Assembly: GCA_916048095.2 (NCBI GenBank)
Contig: OU696586.1
Span: 6,459,249-6,523,248 of the forward strand
DNA: 64,000 nt
Origin: Sacculina carcini
Lineage: Eukaryota; Arthropoda; Thecostraca; Sacculinidae
Direction of reading: 5' to 3'
This document shows positions 1 to 10,868 of the stretch, in pieces. How positions within the stretch are numbered: position 1 is the first letter of the stretch; every line of letters begins with the position of its first letter. Made by a program: the position numbers and the translations under genes. The notes under the pieces were generated by a model that did not search any database, was not told where the DNA came from, and saw only the letters and a program-made list of their open reading frames with translations.

Positions 1-754
1 TGTAGCACTTGCGAGTACGCATTTACTTGAACAGGAATTATCACGTGATTTTCAGGGCGTGAGATAGCGCCATTTTCCCACGTTTGACATTTATAAGACT
101 GTGAGCACAGGGTGCTACATTTGGGAGGACGGGGGCATTCACACATGCAGTGTTTACGCTCACACTGATATACAAGCTGTAGTACGTGCTATTTGATAAA
201 AAGTTTCATTGAAACAATATAAAGAACATTATTGCGACCATTACTAAAAAATATTTACATTTGCAATTACTGTATTTCACTTTTGTATTAGCTTTCCACT
301 TTTAATTATATTCTGATGGTTATGCTCCTTTTTGCGATGTTAGCCAAATAATATTAAGTCACTCTTGGTGGTTTATTGTAAAAATGGTACTAGATCGGAG
401 AAAGGGTGGAAAAATAGTACCAACTCGGAAAGAGGATAGAAAAGAAGGACTGGTGTACTTTCTTCCTTCAGAACTGCGAACAGAAATTGACCTTTTTTGA
501 ATGAGGATATTTTTAGGTTACTTTTTATAGGTTATTAGGTTAGTTTTTATGTTTACAAACAAACAACAAACAACCCGTGTATTTCATATAGCGCACTAAT
601 CATCTAAGGCATGATAAACATGCGATAAAGCGATACAAAAGTGATAATAACATTAAAACTCATAGGTTATTTTTAGGTTACTTTTTTAAGTTACTTTTTC
701 TCGAAAATAAAGTTACTTTTTTGTGATTATTAGGTTACTTTTTTGACAGCCCTA
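1..754 (+). mobile_element. Non-autonomous hAT copy, left part outside window
   Basis: The last 250 bases (about 505-754) closely match the right end of the complete hAT element at 31129-33990, including the run of 'ggttactttttt' repeats and the terminal 'ttgacagccct'. The first 100 bases resemble 31725-31800 of the same element. The transposase segment is absent between them, so this is an internally deleted derivative of the same family. The left terminus lies outside the window, so no target duplication can be checked. Confidence 0.75.
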
Positions 755-829
755 CTGATAACATAGTTGAAGAATGGCTGCTAATAGTCGACATATGATG
801 ACACCTCTCACAAACAGATCGGGGATTGT

Positions 830-962
830 GTTTAGAGTTGAAGCAGTGCGTTAGAGTTGAACCAATTATTTACAGTTGAAACAATGAGGTATAGTTAGAA
901 TAAAAGAGATTTAGAGTTGAAACAGTGAGTTAAAGTTGAAACAGTGAGTTAGAGTTGAAAGT
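830..962. repeat. Imperfect minisatellite, 'agagttgaaac' units
   Basis: About eight degenerate copies of a motif like 'gttagagttgaaacagtga' run from the end of the hAT copy into the following sequence. Spacing varies, so it is not a clean array. Confidence 0.6.
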
Positions 963-2887
963 TTCAACTCGACCCAAAAAGATAATGTTTCAACTTGAAA
1001 CATTATCTGTAGCCGGGCGTAAATGGCGCGCATGCAAACAAACTGATGCCAATTCAAGCAGTTTCACTTCGCATCTCAAAAGTGAAAGAGGAAAAAGTGC
1101 GGAACGAGTAGAAAGAGAAGCAGCTAATGATAGCATGTGGAGGCAAGCCGGAAGCAGTGCGCAGGTGCAGACGCACATGAAACCGGTGCCAATTCAAGCA
1201 GCTTCAACTAGCATAGTAGAAGAAATGTAAGCAAGACAGAAAACGAGGTGCGGTACGAATGTAAAGAGCAACACATAATGATAGGCAGAAGCACAACAAC
1301 CAACATATCTGTGAGGAAACATGCAACACAAAAACGAAACAAGATGCATTGAAAAACAACGGAGATAAAACAGACGAGAAGAAAATCAAGATACAACTCC
1401 CGCTGCCAGGAACAAATACCTAGACAATTGAATATTCTTCACAGCGGCGACTCAGTATAGTCGAGTTATCACCACCACCCACCATGGACAACAATGAGAA
1501 CACACACGCACACCCACATGGCTGCATTTAGAGAGAAACACGCAGGCAAAAGAGCCAGATGAGTTCAATCGTCCTGCTGAGAATTGACCGCGCGCACGCC
1601 CCACCGACCTAGTGTTGTTACGACGCATTCACGTCAAGCGTACAACACCCACACGCATATATAGTAATGCACAGTGAGCGTGTGCATTGTTCCAGTGACA
1701 GCATAGTGAGATGAGCAATGTGAACATTGAACACCCCACAACACACACTGGTCGGCTGATCGAGCAGTAAGCTGAGAGTGCTCTAACAGAACTAGCGCGT
1801 GCCAGTATTAGTGAGACGCTACTGAAAGATGCTACACAAAACCTAAGGGAGCCAATGAAAGTAAATGAAGGAATCAGCAGAAAATTAGATACATCTGCAA
1901 AGGAAGAAATTGCCGGTGTCAAACAATACTCCTGGCATTTAGCAGTCAAATGTCACTCAATAAAACAAGCAGCTCTAGTGAGAAACATACATGTGAAGTA
2001 ATGACCAAAACCACGTAGATTAACAGAGGAGAAATGTTGCCTGGAGGAGAGACGACACTGCAGCAGCAAACACAAGACAGCCTTCATGAGTCAAGCAGAT
2101 TGTTTCAGAGATCGGTGGGGCAAAAACACATAGCCTGTGGCGAGGGTCGTTATCCAGCAGGAAGATGGAGTCCACGTGTATTGGCGGCGACAAGAGTTGT
2201 GTCAATGTCACCAGAGACAAGGCGTTCTGTCAAGCTGCTATGGGCAGCGAGATGCCATAAACTCCTCTCTCTCTCTCACACACATAATCATTCATCCGAG
2301 CGTAGACAAAAATTACAAGACAGGACGAGGTGATACAACACTGCATGTTGCACAAGACATGACTCATCTCACCACATACTTTTCACTCACCAACACAGCA
2401 CTAGTGACTGTTGTTACTAGTATACAACACACCCACCAACAGCCAATCATTTGTATCTATGTGTGCATGTGTGTGCATGATACAATAATTCATGCTTGAA
2501 ACAGCATGAGTGAGGTATTTGTATATTGTCTGCACCGACCAACATATCAATTGCAAGCTGACAAATACAAACACAATCGGAGATGAGAGAGCAGCAGTTA
2601 AACGTGGCTCGATGAGTGAGTATCTTTCATTTGATGACAAATGAAGACGCGCCAAGCGAGAATATATCTGCAAATACGCCCAAATAGAATACTAATAATC
2701 ATAAAACGACAGATGCCTACGTGTCGGGCGACACAAACTGACATGTAAACAGCCTTCAATACTCTGGTAAACACTACCACACCTGTCAGGAATACAAACG
2801 AACAAAACAATCAACAAACACAGCAATATATTGTCGACCAGCGACACCAACCCTGGTAGAACATGCAAAACACGACGCACCAAGCGT
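963..2887. other. No gene recognised
   Basis: Short open frames occur on both strands but none shows a recognisable domain or convincing splice sites. The sequence is CA-rich non-coding DNA with scattered short CA runs. Confidence 0.5.
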
Positions 2888-2902
2888 GTGTGTGTATGTG
2901 TG

Positions 2903-2937
<35 letters not shown>

Positions 2938-3009
2938 GTTGACGTATGATTTGCCAATACGCCCACAGGAGACTATTTTGATCTTCAAAACCAGGTTGAC
3001 AAACGAAAA

Positions 3010-3058
<49 letters not shown>
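2888..3058. repeat. Two (TG)n microsatellites
   Basis: TG runs cover about 2888-2939 and 3013-3058, separated by about 70 bases of unique sequence. They generate spurious Cys-Val open frames. Confidence 0.95.
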
Positions 3059-3059
<1 letters not shown>

Positions 3060-3284
3060 AGTCTAGGTCACTGCCGAGACGCAGTGTCAAGTGCATGTGG
3101 TACTGACGGAAGAGGATGAAAGGGACAGGATGCAAGACTCTCACCAATCTGGGGTCCTAGGAGGCCACATATATTGTAGTTTGCCTATGCCTAATAATAT
3201 GCCTGTGTATATGCCTATGTCAAGAGCCGGTCCTAATAAGTCACTAATTCATGCATCCCTCATTTAAGAATCACACAGAACCCC

Positions 3285-3475
3285 GTTTTCCGCTATTTGG
3301 ATTTGTGCTATATGAGTGGGGACCAATAGATCATTCCACTATTTGGAGGTTTCCGTTATTCCTAGGTTAGAATTCCGCTATTTGGATGTTTAATTAACGT
3401 GTATTTGATATGCTTTTGATCGGTACCAAGGAAGCATTCCACTATTTGGAGGTACGCTATTTGGAGGATCCATTA
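3285..3475. repeat. Cluster of 'ctatttgga' motifs, possible pogo/Tigger-type remnant
   Basis: Five near-copies of 'ttccgctatttgga' or 'ttccactatttggagg' lie in the same orientation within 190 bases. Such motifs are seen in terminal regions of pogo-like elements, but no inverted partner or TA duplication was found, so the assignment is only a suggestion. Confidence 0.35.
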
Positions 3476-3582
3476 TGTATTGTCATCATCTCAAAATTGA
3501 CGAATTGCATTCATCAACCATTTGTAATGTTTACTTATTTAATAAAGCCTGTCTGAATGGGTTTCAAACATTCTGAAACACC

Positions 3583-3716
3583 AGGTGTGTTGTAATTGTG
3601 TTGTAATAAATGATTGAGTGTGTCATGTAATTGTCCAACTGAGTCAACTTTAAACACTAGTGTGTGATTGCTGGCATCCCTCTGAACCTCGACACGAATC
3701 TACGCCCTTGATATAA
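3583..3716 (+). repeat. Dispersed repeat, second copy inverted at 18.4 kb
   Basis: The segment from 'ggtgtgttgtaattg' to 'gaatctacgccc' has a clearly related reverse-complement copy at about 18412-18538. Shared blocks include the 'ccaactgagtcaacttt' region and 'catccctc...cctcgacac'. It looks like the conserved 3' end of a retroelement or SINE family; the family is not identified. Confidence 0.65.
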
Positions 3717-4559
3717 AGCACGAGATTGAACTTGGATCCGGATTCATCGAGAGCAAGGACGTTGTCAAAACTACTACAATAGCACGACAGGTCAATGCAA
3801 GTCAGAAATATGTCACGCCATTGACCTAGTCATAAGTATTCAGGTCAAATCGTATGGAGAAAGATAGAGAGACGCAGAAACGAACCAAAGGAGAAGCAGA
3901 TATGTCACAGTATTGGCAGGCATCGCGCATCCACATTTGTACATGCAAGACAATGAACGAGACAGGGATATATGTCCGAGATATGTGTCAATTTAAGTCA
4001 CACACATGCCACAAATACATACGCATAAAAAATGGAATAGGCGCATAAAAACACACACACATACACTAAAAGTTCTATAACATTGAATGCGTTCCATGGC
4101 ACATGTTGAAAGTAGTCTTAAGTGCGGGTGTTTGTAAATGGAGTAAGTATTAAGTCGAACACTGGGTGAATTCGAAAAAACGCAAATATCTTTCACTGTG
4201 TAAACACTGATCACCACATTCAAATAACGACAGTGAGAAAGGTTAGCACGGATACCACACTGAAATTATCAAAATCAACCGGAAATTGGCAACTTCTTCT
4301 TCGTGAACGTCATGCTCCTCCACTGATGAACAAAACACCTAACATAAGGCACCCACTGAACGCTAGGTTAGCTCGGTGGACAAAAACACGACAAATCGCA
4401 CGCACACACAGACGGACACCCATAATCACACTCACTTATCAACATCATCCATAACAAATGATCGCAGTGAAACACGTGAATGACACATCGCAGACACAAC
4501 ACTCATTGCCTCTCTCCTGCGTGAATGTGCTCATCCACTCTACATAATGTACATATATA

Positions 4560-4560
<1 letters not shown>
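3717..4560. other. No gene recognised
   Basis: Short open frames have no recognisable motif. Nothing is annotated beyond ordinary unique-looking sequence. Confidence 0.5.
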
Positions 4561-4562
<2 letters not shown>

Positions 4563-4595
<33 letters not shown>

Positions 4596-4681
4596 TCGAA
4601 AATAGCCGCATTCAAGGTGGGCACGTGCGTTTTATCAGCGACCGTACCTCCAATCATGAACCCCACTCATCAACGCCCAGA

Positions 4682-4751
<70 letters not shown>

Positions 4752-4872
4752 CAAAAAGTGAGACAAGAGAGAGAAGATGAACAGAAAAGATAGCAGACAC
4801 GACATTGGTTGCGTTCCTCTGCGACAAATTACACTGACATACACACACGCACACACACACACACACACACAC
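4563..4872. repeat. Compound microsatellites (TG)n, (CA)n(GA)n, (CA)n
   Basis: A TG run at 4563-4592, a long CA run at 4681-4736 followed directly by GA to 4752, and a CA run at about 4842-4872. Confidence 0.95.
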
Positions 4873-5017
4873 TGACACATGCAAATATACACAGTACATA
4901 CATTTCAGCAGAGATGCATGAAATTAAATTCTACATGAGACCAAGTTACACATGCATGACTGGAGCGATGTATGTTAAAAACGCACGAATTTTCACATGT
5001 AGACAATGTATCCGCTA

Positions 5018-5232
5018 ATTCAGTGGTTACCAACCTTTTTAAGCTTGTTACCCAATTTAGCATGCCACATTAAGCATGTTACCCCTTCCACAAAATGTTG
5101 TCAACAGTAATATTATATTATTATATTATAATATTTATGGCTAAACTAAAGCACATTTTCTCTCACCCCTCCATTTCCCCGAAACAATCCTAATCTACCC
5201 CCAGGGGGTAATTTACCCCAGGTTGGTGATCA
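5018..5232. mobile_element. hAT-type MITE, 215 bp, 8-bp target duplication
   Basis: The left end reads 'attcagtggttaccaacc' and the right end, reverse-complemented, 'tgatcaccaacc', a degenerate terminal inverted repeat of the hAT 'cagtggttc' type. The 8-bp 'atccgcta' flanks it directly at 5010-5017 and 5233-5240, as expected for hAT insertion. There is no coding capacity. Confidence 0.8.
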
Positions 5233-5584
5233 ATCCGCTAACTTTTCGCAATAACTAGTTCGGTGCAGACCGGCGCAAAATTTCCCAAAAAACAGTTCCC
5301 CTAACCTCTGTTGAGATATTAATTTAAATAACTGCCGTTGAAGTTAATTGAAATGATTTGCCTTCGCTACACCAAACTCGACATTATTCATAACATCAGC
5401 ACACAATTGTTATCAATGTTGAATGATAGCGATTAAATGCGCCAAGAATGAGCCCATCCAATTTGCACAACAACCGAGAATAAGGTGACATTATCCTCTA
5501 CGGTTATAGTGGGCGTGGCGTACAAATAGCTGACATACTAACTGACCTTCGACCTATAAAACTGAGTGCGTCAAAAAAACGTAT

Positions 5585-5630
5585 TGTGTGTGTGTGTGTA
5601 CGTGTGTGTGCGTGTGTGTGCGTGTTTGCT
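5585..5630. repeat. (TG)n with interruptions
   Basis: TG run interrupted by 'tacg' and 'cg' steps. Confidence 0.9.
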
Positions 5631-5765
5631 AGTGCAGGGTACGAATACATAATATAATGGTGGGTCAAATAGACCCAAGGCTTAATATATAAATATATAC
5701 ATAGAGAACGAGAACAGGAGAAAAAGAGAGGATAAACAAGCAGGCCGAATGAGAGACAAAGCACA

Positions 5766-6072
5766 TATGCTACCATGGCACACATAGTCATATAATCAAT
5801 TCATGCTACCATGGTACACATAGTGATACCATCAATTCATGCTACCATGGCACACATAGTGATATAATCAATTCATGCTACCATGGTACACATAGTCATA
5901 TAATAAATTCATGCTACCATGGCACACATAGTGATATCATCAATTCATGCTACCATGGTACACATAGTCATACCATCAATTCATGCTACCATGGTACACA
6001 TAGTCATACCATCAATTCATGTACCATGGCACACATAGTGATACCATCAATTCATGCTACCATGGTACACCA
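5766..6072. repeat. 36-bp minisatellite, about 8.5 copies
   Basis: The unit holds 'atgctaccatgg', then 'cacacatagt' or 'tacacatagt', then 'ataatcaattc'. Copies differ mainly in C/T after 'ccatgg' and in 'gatataatc' versus 'gataccatc'. One copy lacks a C, which breaks the register near 6020. Confidence 0.95.
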
Positions 6073-6394
6073 TGACCATGCATCATCGTTGTGCAATATT
6101 ATTAGCACAATACATCAATGCATCAATTCGCCACGGTCAGAACACGTGACTGATCTCTCGAAGGGCCAATAATAACCGATCCTGTGCGAGATACACAAAC
6201 TACTTGCTGCATGTGGAGAAATATTGTGAAGTTTCATCAGTGTTGGGCATAACTCAACATGACTGTTTGATGGCCACTTGTCAGGTGCATATATATGCCT
6301 AGCATTCCTGCAGTGCCTCAGCGAAATATCACTGTACCCACTAGTGGTTTGATGTCTGATAATACGCACGTTGAGTTGACATATTATGACATAT

Positions 6395-6735
6395 TGTGTG
6401 TGCGTGTGTGTGTGTGTGTGAATAAAACCCGCCAATATGCACCATAAAAAACACACACACAAGTACACACGCACAAACACACACACACACACACACACAC
6501 ACAAGACACACACACATACAAACACACATGTACACAAACGTGCACACACACATACACACACAAGTAAGCACGTGTGGGCAAACAATGCCACGATTGTCTA
6601 AAAATTGGTCATGTGTGTAAACATGCGCATACAAAAGTCAACAAAGTCACAAACACACTGTTTTACATACGCAGTTGCGTAGTCACACACGCACACACAC
6701 ACACGCACACACACACACACACACACACACGTAGA
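6395..6735. repeat. Cluster of (TG)n and (CA)n tracts
   Basis: A TG run at 6395-6420, interrupted CA runs at 6452-6565 and CA at 6683-6731. Because TG and CA lie on the same strand within 150 bases, the tracts can pair with each other as an imperfect hairpin. Confidence 0.9.
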
Positions 6736-6739
6736 TACA

Positions 6740-8373
6740 TACACACAAACATCGCCAAACGCAAAAGCAAATACGCGCATAAAAAAGCTTGCCAGCCAAG
6801 GCAGCACATGATGCACGTGACGCGCCGGAGACCCGACAACTGTCACCTCTCACACAACACGCACCAAACAGAAAGGACAGAATGAGCCGACAACAGAAAT
6901 GACAGAGAAATAGACTTTCAAACACATGTACACAGTGTGTGTGTGCGTGTTTGTTTGTGTGTCACTGGAGACAGGCCACAAATGACAAATCAAGTATCTT
7001 GAAGTCGGTGAGACACACAATTTGTCAAAGTTTTTCAGTAATTTTCACAAAGTTTGGTCAGTGATATTTATCAATGATCATTGATCAACGCTCAACTCAC
7101 ACACACACGTGTGCACACGCACACACACACCCGTGCGCACACGCATACACAGTAGACAGGTGGCAGAACACTTCTAGCTTTCCGAAAAACTCACAAAAAG
7201 ACTAAATAACAATAAAATTACGATATATTTTCTTCAGTTATCAAACACCAATAAAACATCGATACCCTAAATTTAGCAGAATTGCTGGTTGTCTTACACC
7301 ACCTATTTTATCCACAACATTCATACATTAATTGAACATTAGCATGAACTTATAACTTATAACTGGAAACAAACCCACATTCGTATATTTCGCAACGAAA
7401 CATATGAACGACTGAGCAAAGCTAAATTTAAAAATAAAATTATGACAATACGGAAACATAGGGTTTTTGAAAAATCCACAAAGCATAAGATGAAGTGATG
7501 TACAAAATGAGAATCAACATCATTGCACTTTCAAGCGCCATATATTTCCTCGCCGGGACAAACTTCTCCAGTTAGAAAACTCACCGGACCGACCGACAAG
7601 AGAGAGCACAAGCGCCTGAAAGAAGAAGTCTGATCGCAGCATCATCTCAGTCCAGACCAAGGCCTAACTGAACGATTCTCTGAGAGAAACACACACACAC
7701 ACACACACAAACAACATGCAAGAAGTGGAAATGCATATAATCGGGGACGCACGCGCACACTCCAGTAACAACCGCACAGCTTGCACGCTCGCAACCAACT
7801 GCAACGGAGATGACACACACAAACACACACACACACTCGCTGACATAACAGGCGCATGGTATTCGCCTAGCAGTCAACTGGGAAATGCTAGCTACACAAC
7901 AAGCTAAGAACACAAGACTGAAAGTCAGATTCAGCGTATCTGCTGTCATGTAAGTTACCGGCACCTGGCCAAATATTGCCTCGCCTATCTTCTGCCGTGT
8001 GTATGCAACAAGCAAGGTGAACCCTATAGTTTATAAAATTTAAACTAACTGCATATACTCTGTTGCGTAGAAGTGGTCCGTAACCTGTGTGCAATTGCCT
8101 ACTAGTGGAGAGGGGAATTAAGGTGGGAATCAAAAATCGAACAAGACGTGTGCTTTTATCAATCTGAAGTCGTTTATTTTAATTTCTAGTGACTTTCTAA
8201 CATTTTATTTGGTGGAACAACTAAATTTATTGGATTTCGCAGTGTTGTTGTGTAAAAAGAAGAGCTGGCATATTAGGAAGTGGGGAATCGGAGAAAAAAG
8301 GTTGCGGACCTCTGGTCTGGGAGCATTAACAGTAGTTATTATTCTACCATTAACAGTACTTTGTTGTTATTTT
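6740..8373. other. No gene recognised
   Basis: Contains short CA tracts near 7100-7150, 7686-7708 and 7818-7838. No supported coding sequence. Confidence 0.5.
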
Positions 8374-8375
8374 GT

Positions 8376-8706
8376 GGACTGAGTGGTGTAGTGGTAGCAC
8401 ACCCGCCTCACAAGCGAGATATCCGTGGTTCGTAACCCGGCGAAGCATAATTTCTTGGGCGAATTCTATAATCCAACAGCCTCTGTCCACCCAGCAGTAA
8501 ATGGGTACCAGATATGAGTCAGGTGTTGTGCCATGTATTCTGGGAAGGTGGTTCTCTCTAATACGTCTTTCGTCCTTGTGGCGCCATAGCGTGGAGAGTC
8601 GGTTCTGCGGTGGCAGCGAGCTGCACGGGGCACACATGTGTGTTGATAAGCTTCGGCTTCTTCCCTAGTAGCAGCTGTCACTTAGGCCTTTAACCTTTAA
8701 CCTTCT
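8376..8706 (+). mobile_element. tRNA-Val-derived SINE, copy 1
   Basis: The 5' part resembles a tRNA with A-box-like 'gtggtgtagtggtagcac', anticodon-loop region 'cctcacaagcg' (CAC, valine) and a decayed B box 'ggttcgtaaccc'. The roughly 250-base body and the 3' end 'aacctttaacctt' match the copies at 40.2 and 45.2 kb. It is transcribed by RNA polymerase III in such families and mobilised by a partner LINE. Confidence 0.85.
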
Positions 8707-8724
8707 AGAGTCTAGAATCTAAAC

Positions 8725-8816
8725 CAGTGGTTCCAAACCTTTTCTAGTTTGCGGCACCCTTGGCAAGCCTTGCAAAACTTCCCTTGGTGGTGCGGCACAC
8801 CGGTTGGGAATCACTG
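8725..8816. mobile_element. Mini hAT MITE, 92 bp, perfect 8-bp target duplication
   Basis: Begins 'cagtggttccaaacc' and ends 'ggttgggaatcactg', an inverted pair typical of hAT MITEs. The 8-bp 'atctaaac' is repeated exactly on both sides (8717-8724 and 8817-8824). It has inserted about 20 bases beyond the end of SINE copy 1. Confidence 0.9.
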
Positions 8817-8824
8817 ATCTAAAC

Positions 8825-9948
8825 TCTGCAAATGTTACCAGTGGAATACGAATGAGCCAGTGGGAATAATTACACATTGCATACACGTATCAAGTGAGAA
8901 TCAAGAACCAAGAAGTCACGCGCAACCACCTCGTGCATAGGCGACGCTTGCCCATGGAAACAATGAAAATACACCGACATATGTCCATGAGAATAGAGAA
9001 AAAATGGCGCGTATTATGGAATTGATCGATGAGTTCAGATAGCGTAGTCAAACACCAGCCAATGCAATGACATGTATTTCACATAGTGCACCACACACCG
9101 TTCATCACAGCCGACGATAAAAGGAAATAAATTAGCGAGCTGAATTCAAAGTGAATTACAAATTAGTACATAAAAGGATATGAGAATTGTGACATGCGAT
9201 TATGGGCAAACAGTTGGTTCATGAGCTGACATGTGTCCCATCAATCATGTTTCTTCATGCAGTACGCGGTCTGAACTAGCTTGTTGCTGTAAAAGAGCGG
9301 ATAAATCGGTTTGGTCGCCGACAATCATGCTTCTGGTTGTACTCGACTTCTCTCCGGTAGCAGAGGAGTTTGAATGTGAACGATACGCTCTAGTAGATAA
9401 TTCGTTTGACTGTTTTGCTGTGCGCCTGTTTGGGAATGTTGTCACGTCAAAGCGTTGTGAAGACGCGAGTGACGTCAGGTCACTGGCGAGGCGTTGCATT
9501 GTCCGAGATGAAAGGCACGGAATAAGCCCAGTTGATACAACTGAAATGATCAGTTAATACAATTGAACTTGCCCTAATATTAAGGCCAAACTGCTTGAAA
9601 ACATCTGGTCAAATAAAGATTACAAATTGTTTGATGACTACTCTGACTCGCTTCACATATCCAGCGTATGAAAGACACAATCACGCGTGTGTACTCTACT
9701 CTCATTTCTGGTTCCTGGTCCGCCGTAAACGTGAAAAAGTGAATGTCGCTTGTGTACACACATTATACCTGACACGTTGAAGCTGGCGCTTTTGTATAGG
9801 CATTTACCTCCAGATAACCTCCACAAAAAATGAAGGATTCCTGGTTCAAATGGGTGGAAATTCAAGTCTCTGTTATGTTTCACATTGAAATTTATGCGCA
9901 ATATTGAGGGCAAGATACTTGATGAAACCAAAGTAAAAATATCACAAC
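8825..9948. other. No gene recognised
   Basis: A plus-strand open frame at 9231-9557 shows no recognisable domain and is not called. Confidence 0.5.
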
Positions 9949-10344
9949 CAGGGTTTGAAAAAAAACCGGTATTTTTTCAAAAAACCCAAAAACCATGTTT
10001 TTTTAGATAAAACCAAAAAACATTGTTTTTATTTATATGTTTACACTTTGCACACACAGATAAAAAAGGATTGTACCATGCTATTTAGTATATAGTAAAA
10101 CATATTTTAGTACCACTTACCAAGAGTTTTTTAAATATGAAAAAAGAGAAGAAAATCATAAAAATGTAAACACAGGATCTTGAATTTCACCTTGTGGCAT
10201 CTATAGGCAACGGAAGTTGTAAACCGCTTCCAATTACGAAAACAGTCGATTTTAAACACCAACATATGTTTGCAAAGTCCAAATCAAAATACCAAGTGTT
10301 TTTTTTATATAAAAAACCACTTGGTTTAAACCAAACAAACCCTG
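9949..10344. mobile_element. Degenerate hAT-like MITE, 396 bp
   Basis: Starts 'cagggtttg' and ends 'caaaccctg', perfect 9-bp inverted termini. The interior is rich in 'aaaaccaaaaaacc'-type runs near both ends. The flanking 8-mers ('atcacaac' and 'atctagga') do not match, so the insertion is old or the boundary is off by a few bases. Confidence 0.6.
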
Positions 10345-10771
10345 ATCTAGGAAACTAAACTAAACTAAACTTCCTAAACTAGGAAAAATTAGCACAATTA
10401 TTTTAGTGCTAATTGACAAAAATGTGGCATTTTCGCGACGGATGAAACAGCGAATTCGTGGGTGAAACTTTATTGTCAAAATACTCACAAAGATAGCAGG
10501 CACAATACGTACAATGAAGAAAAAAGTTCAGAATATACAGGCACATAAATTCAAACAAGCATTAACTTGGAACACAGTTCATACTAGATAAAATAAGCAA
10601 ATTTCTGAGACACACCCAAATCAAAACAAACACGGAAATTAAGAAGAACATTGCAATATATGAACACCAAGGAAATTTCTGCATTACCATGAGCTCAATC
10701 AAATTAACATGCAGTATCTACCACAAAACCACACACACATTTCAATACACAAACAGCAATACTACACATAC

Positions 10772-10774
<3 letters not shown>

Positions 10775-10861
<87 letters not shown>
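10775..10861. repeat. (GA)43 microsatellite
   Basis: An uninterrupted GA run of about 87 bases. The Arg-Glu and Ser-Leu open frames across it are artefacts. Confidence 0.98.

Positions 10862-10868
<7 letters not shown>

Noticed and set aside
2831..7015. Long Cys-Val, Thr-His and Val-Cys open frames on both strands
   Set aside because: They are translations of (TG/CA)n microsatellites, with no start context, domain or splice sites.
7642..8133. Minus-strand frames near 7.6-8.1 kb
   Set aside because: They are partly CA-repeat derived, with no motif and no consistent splice sites.
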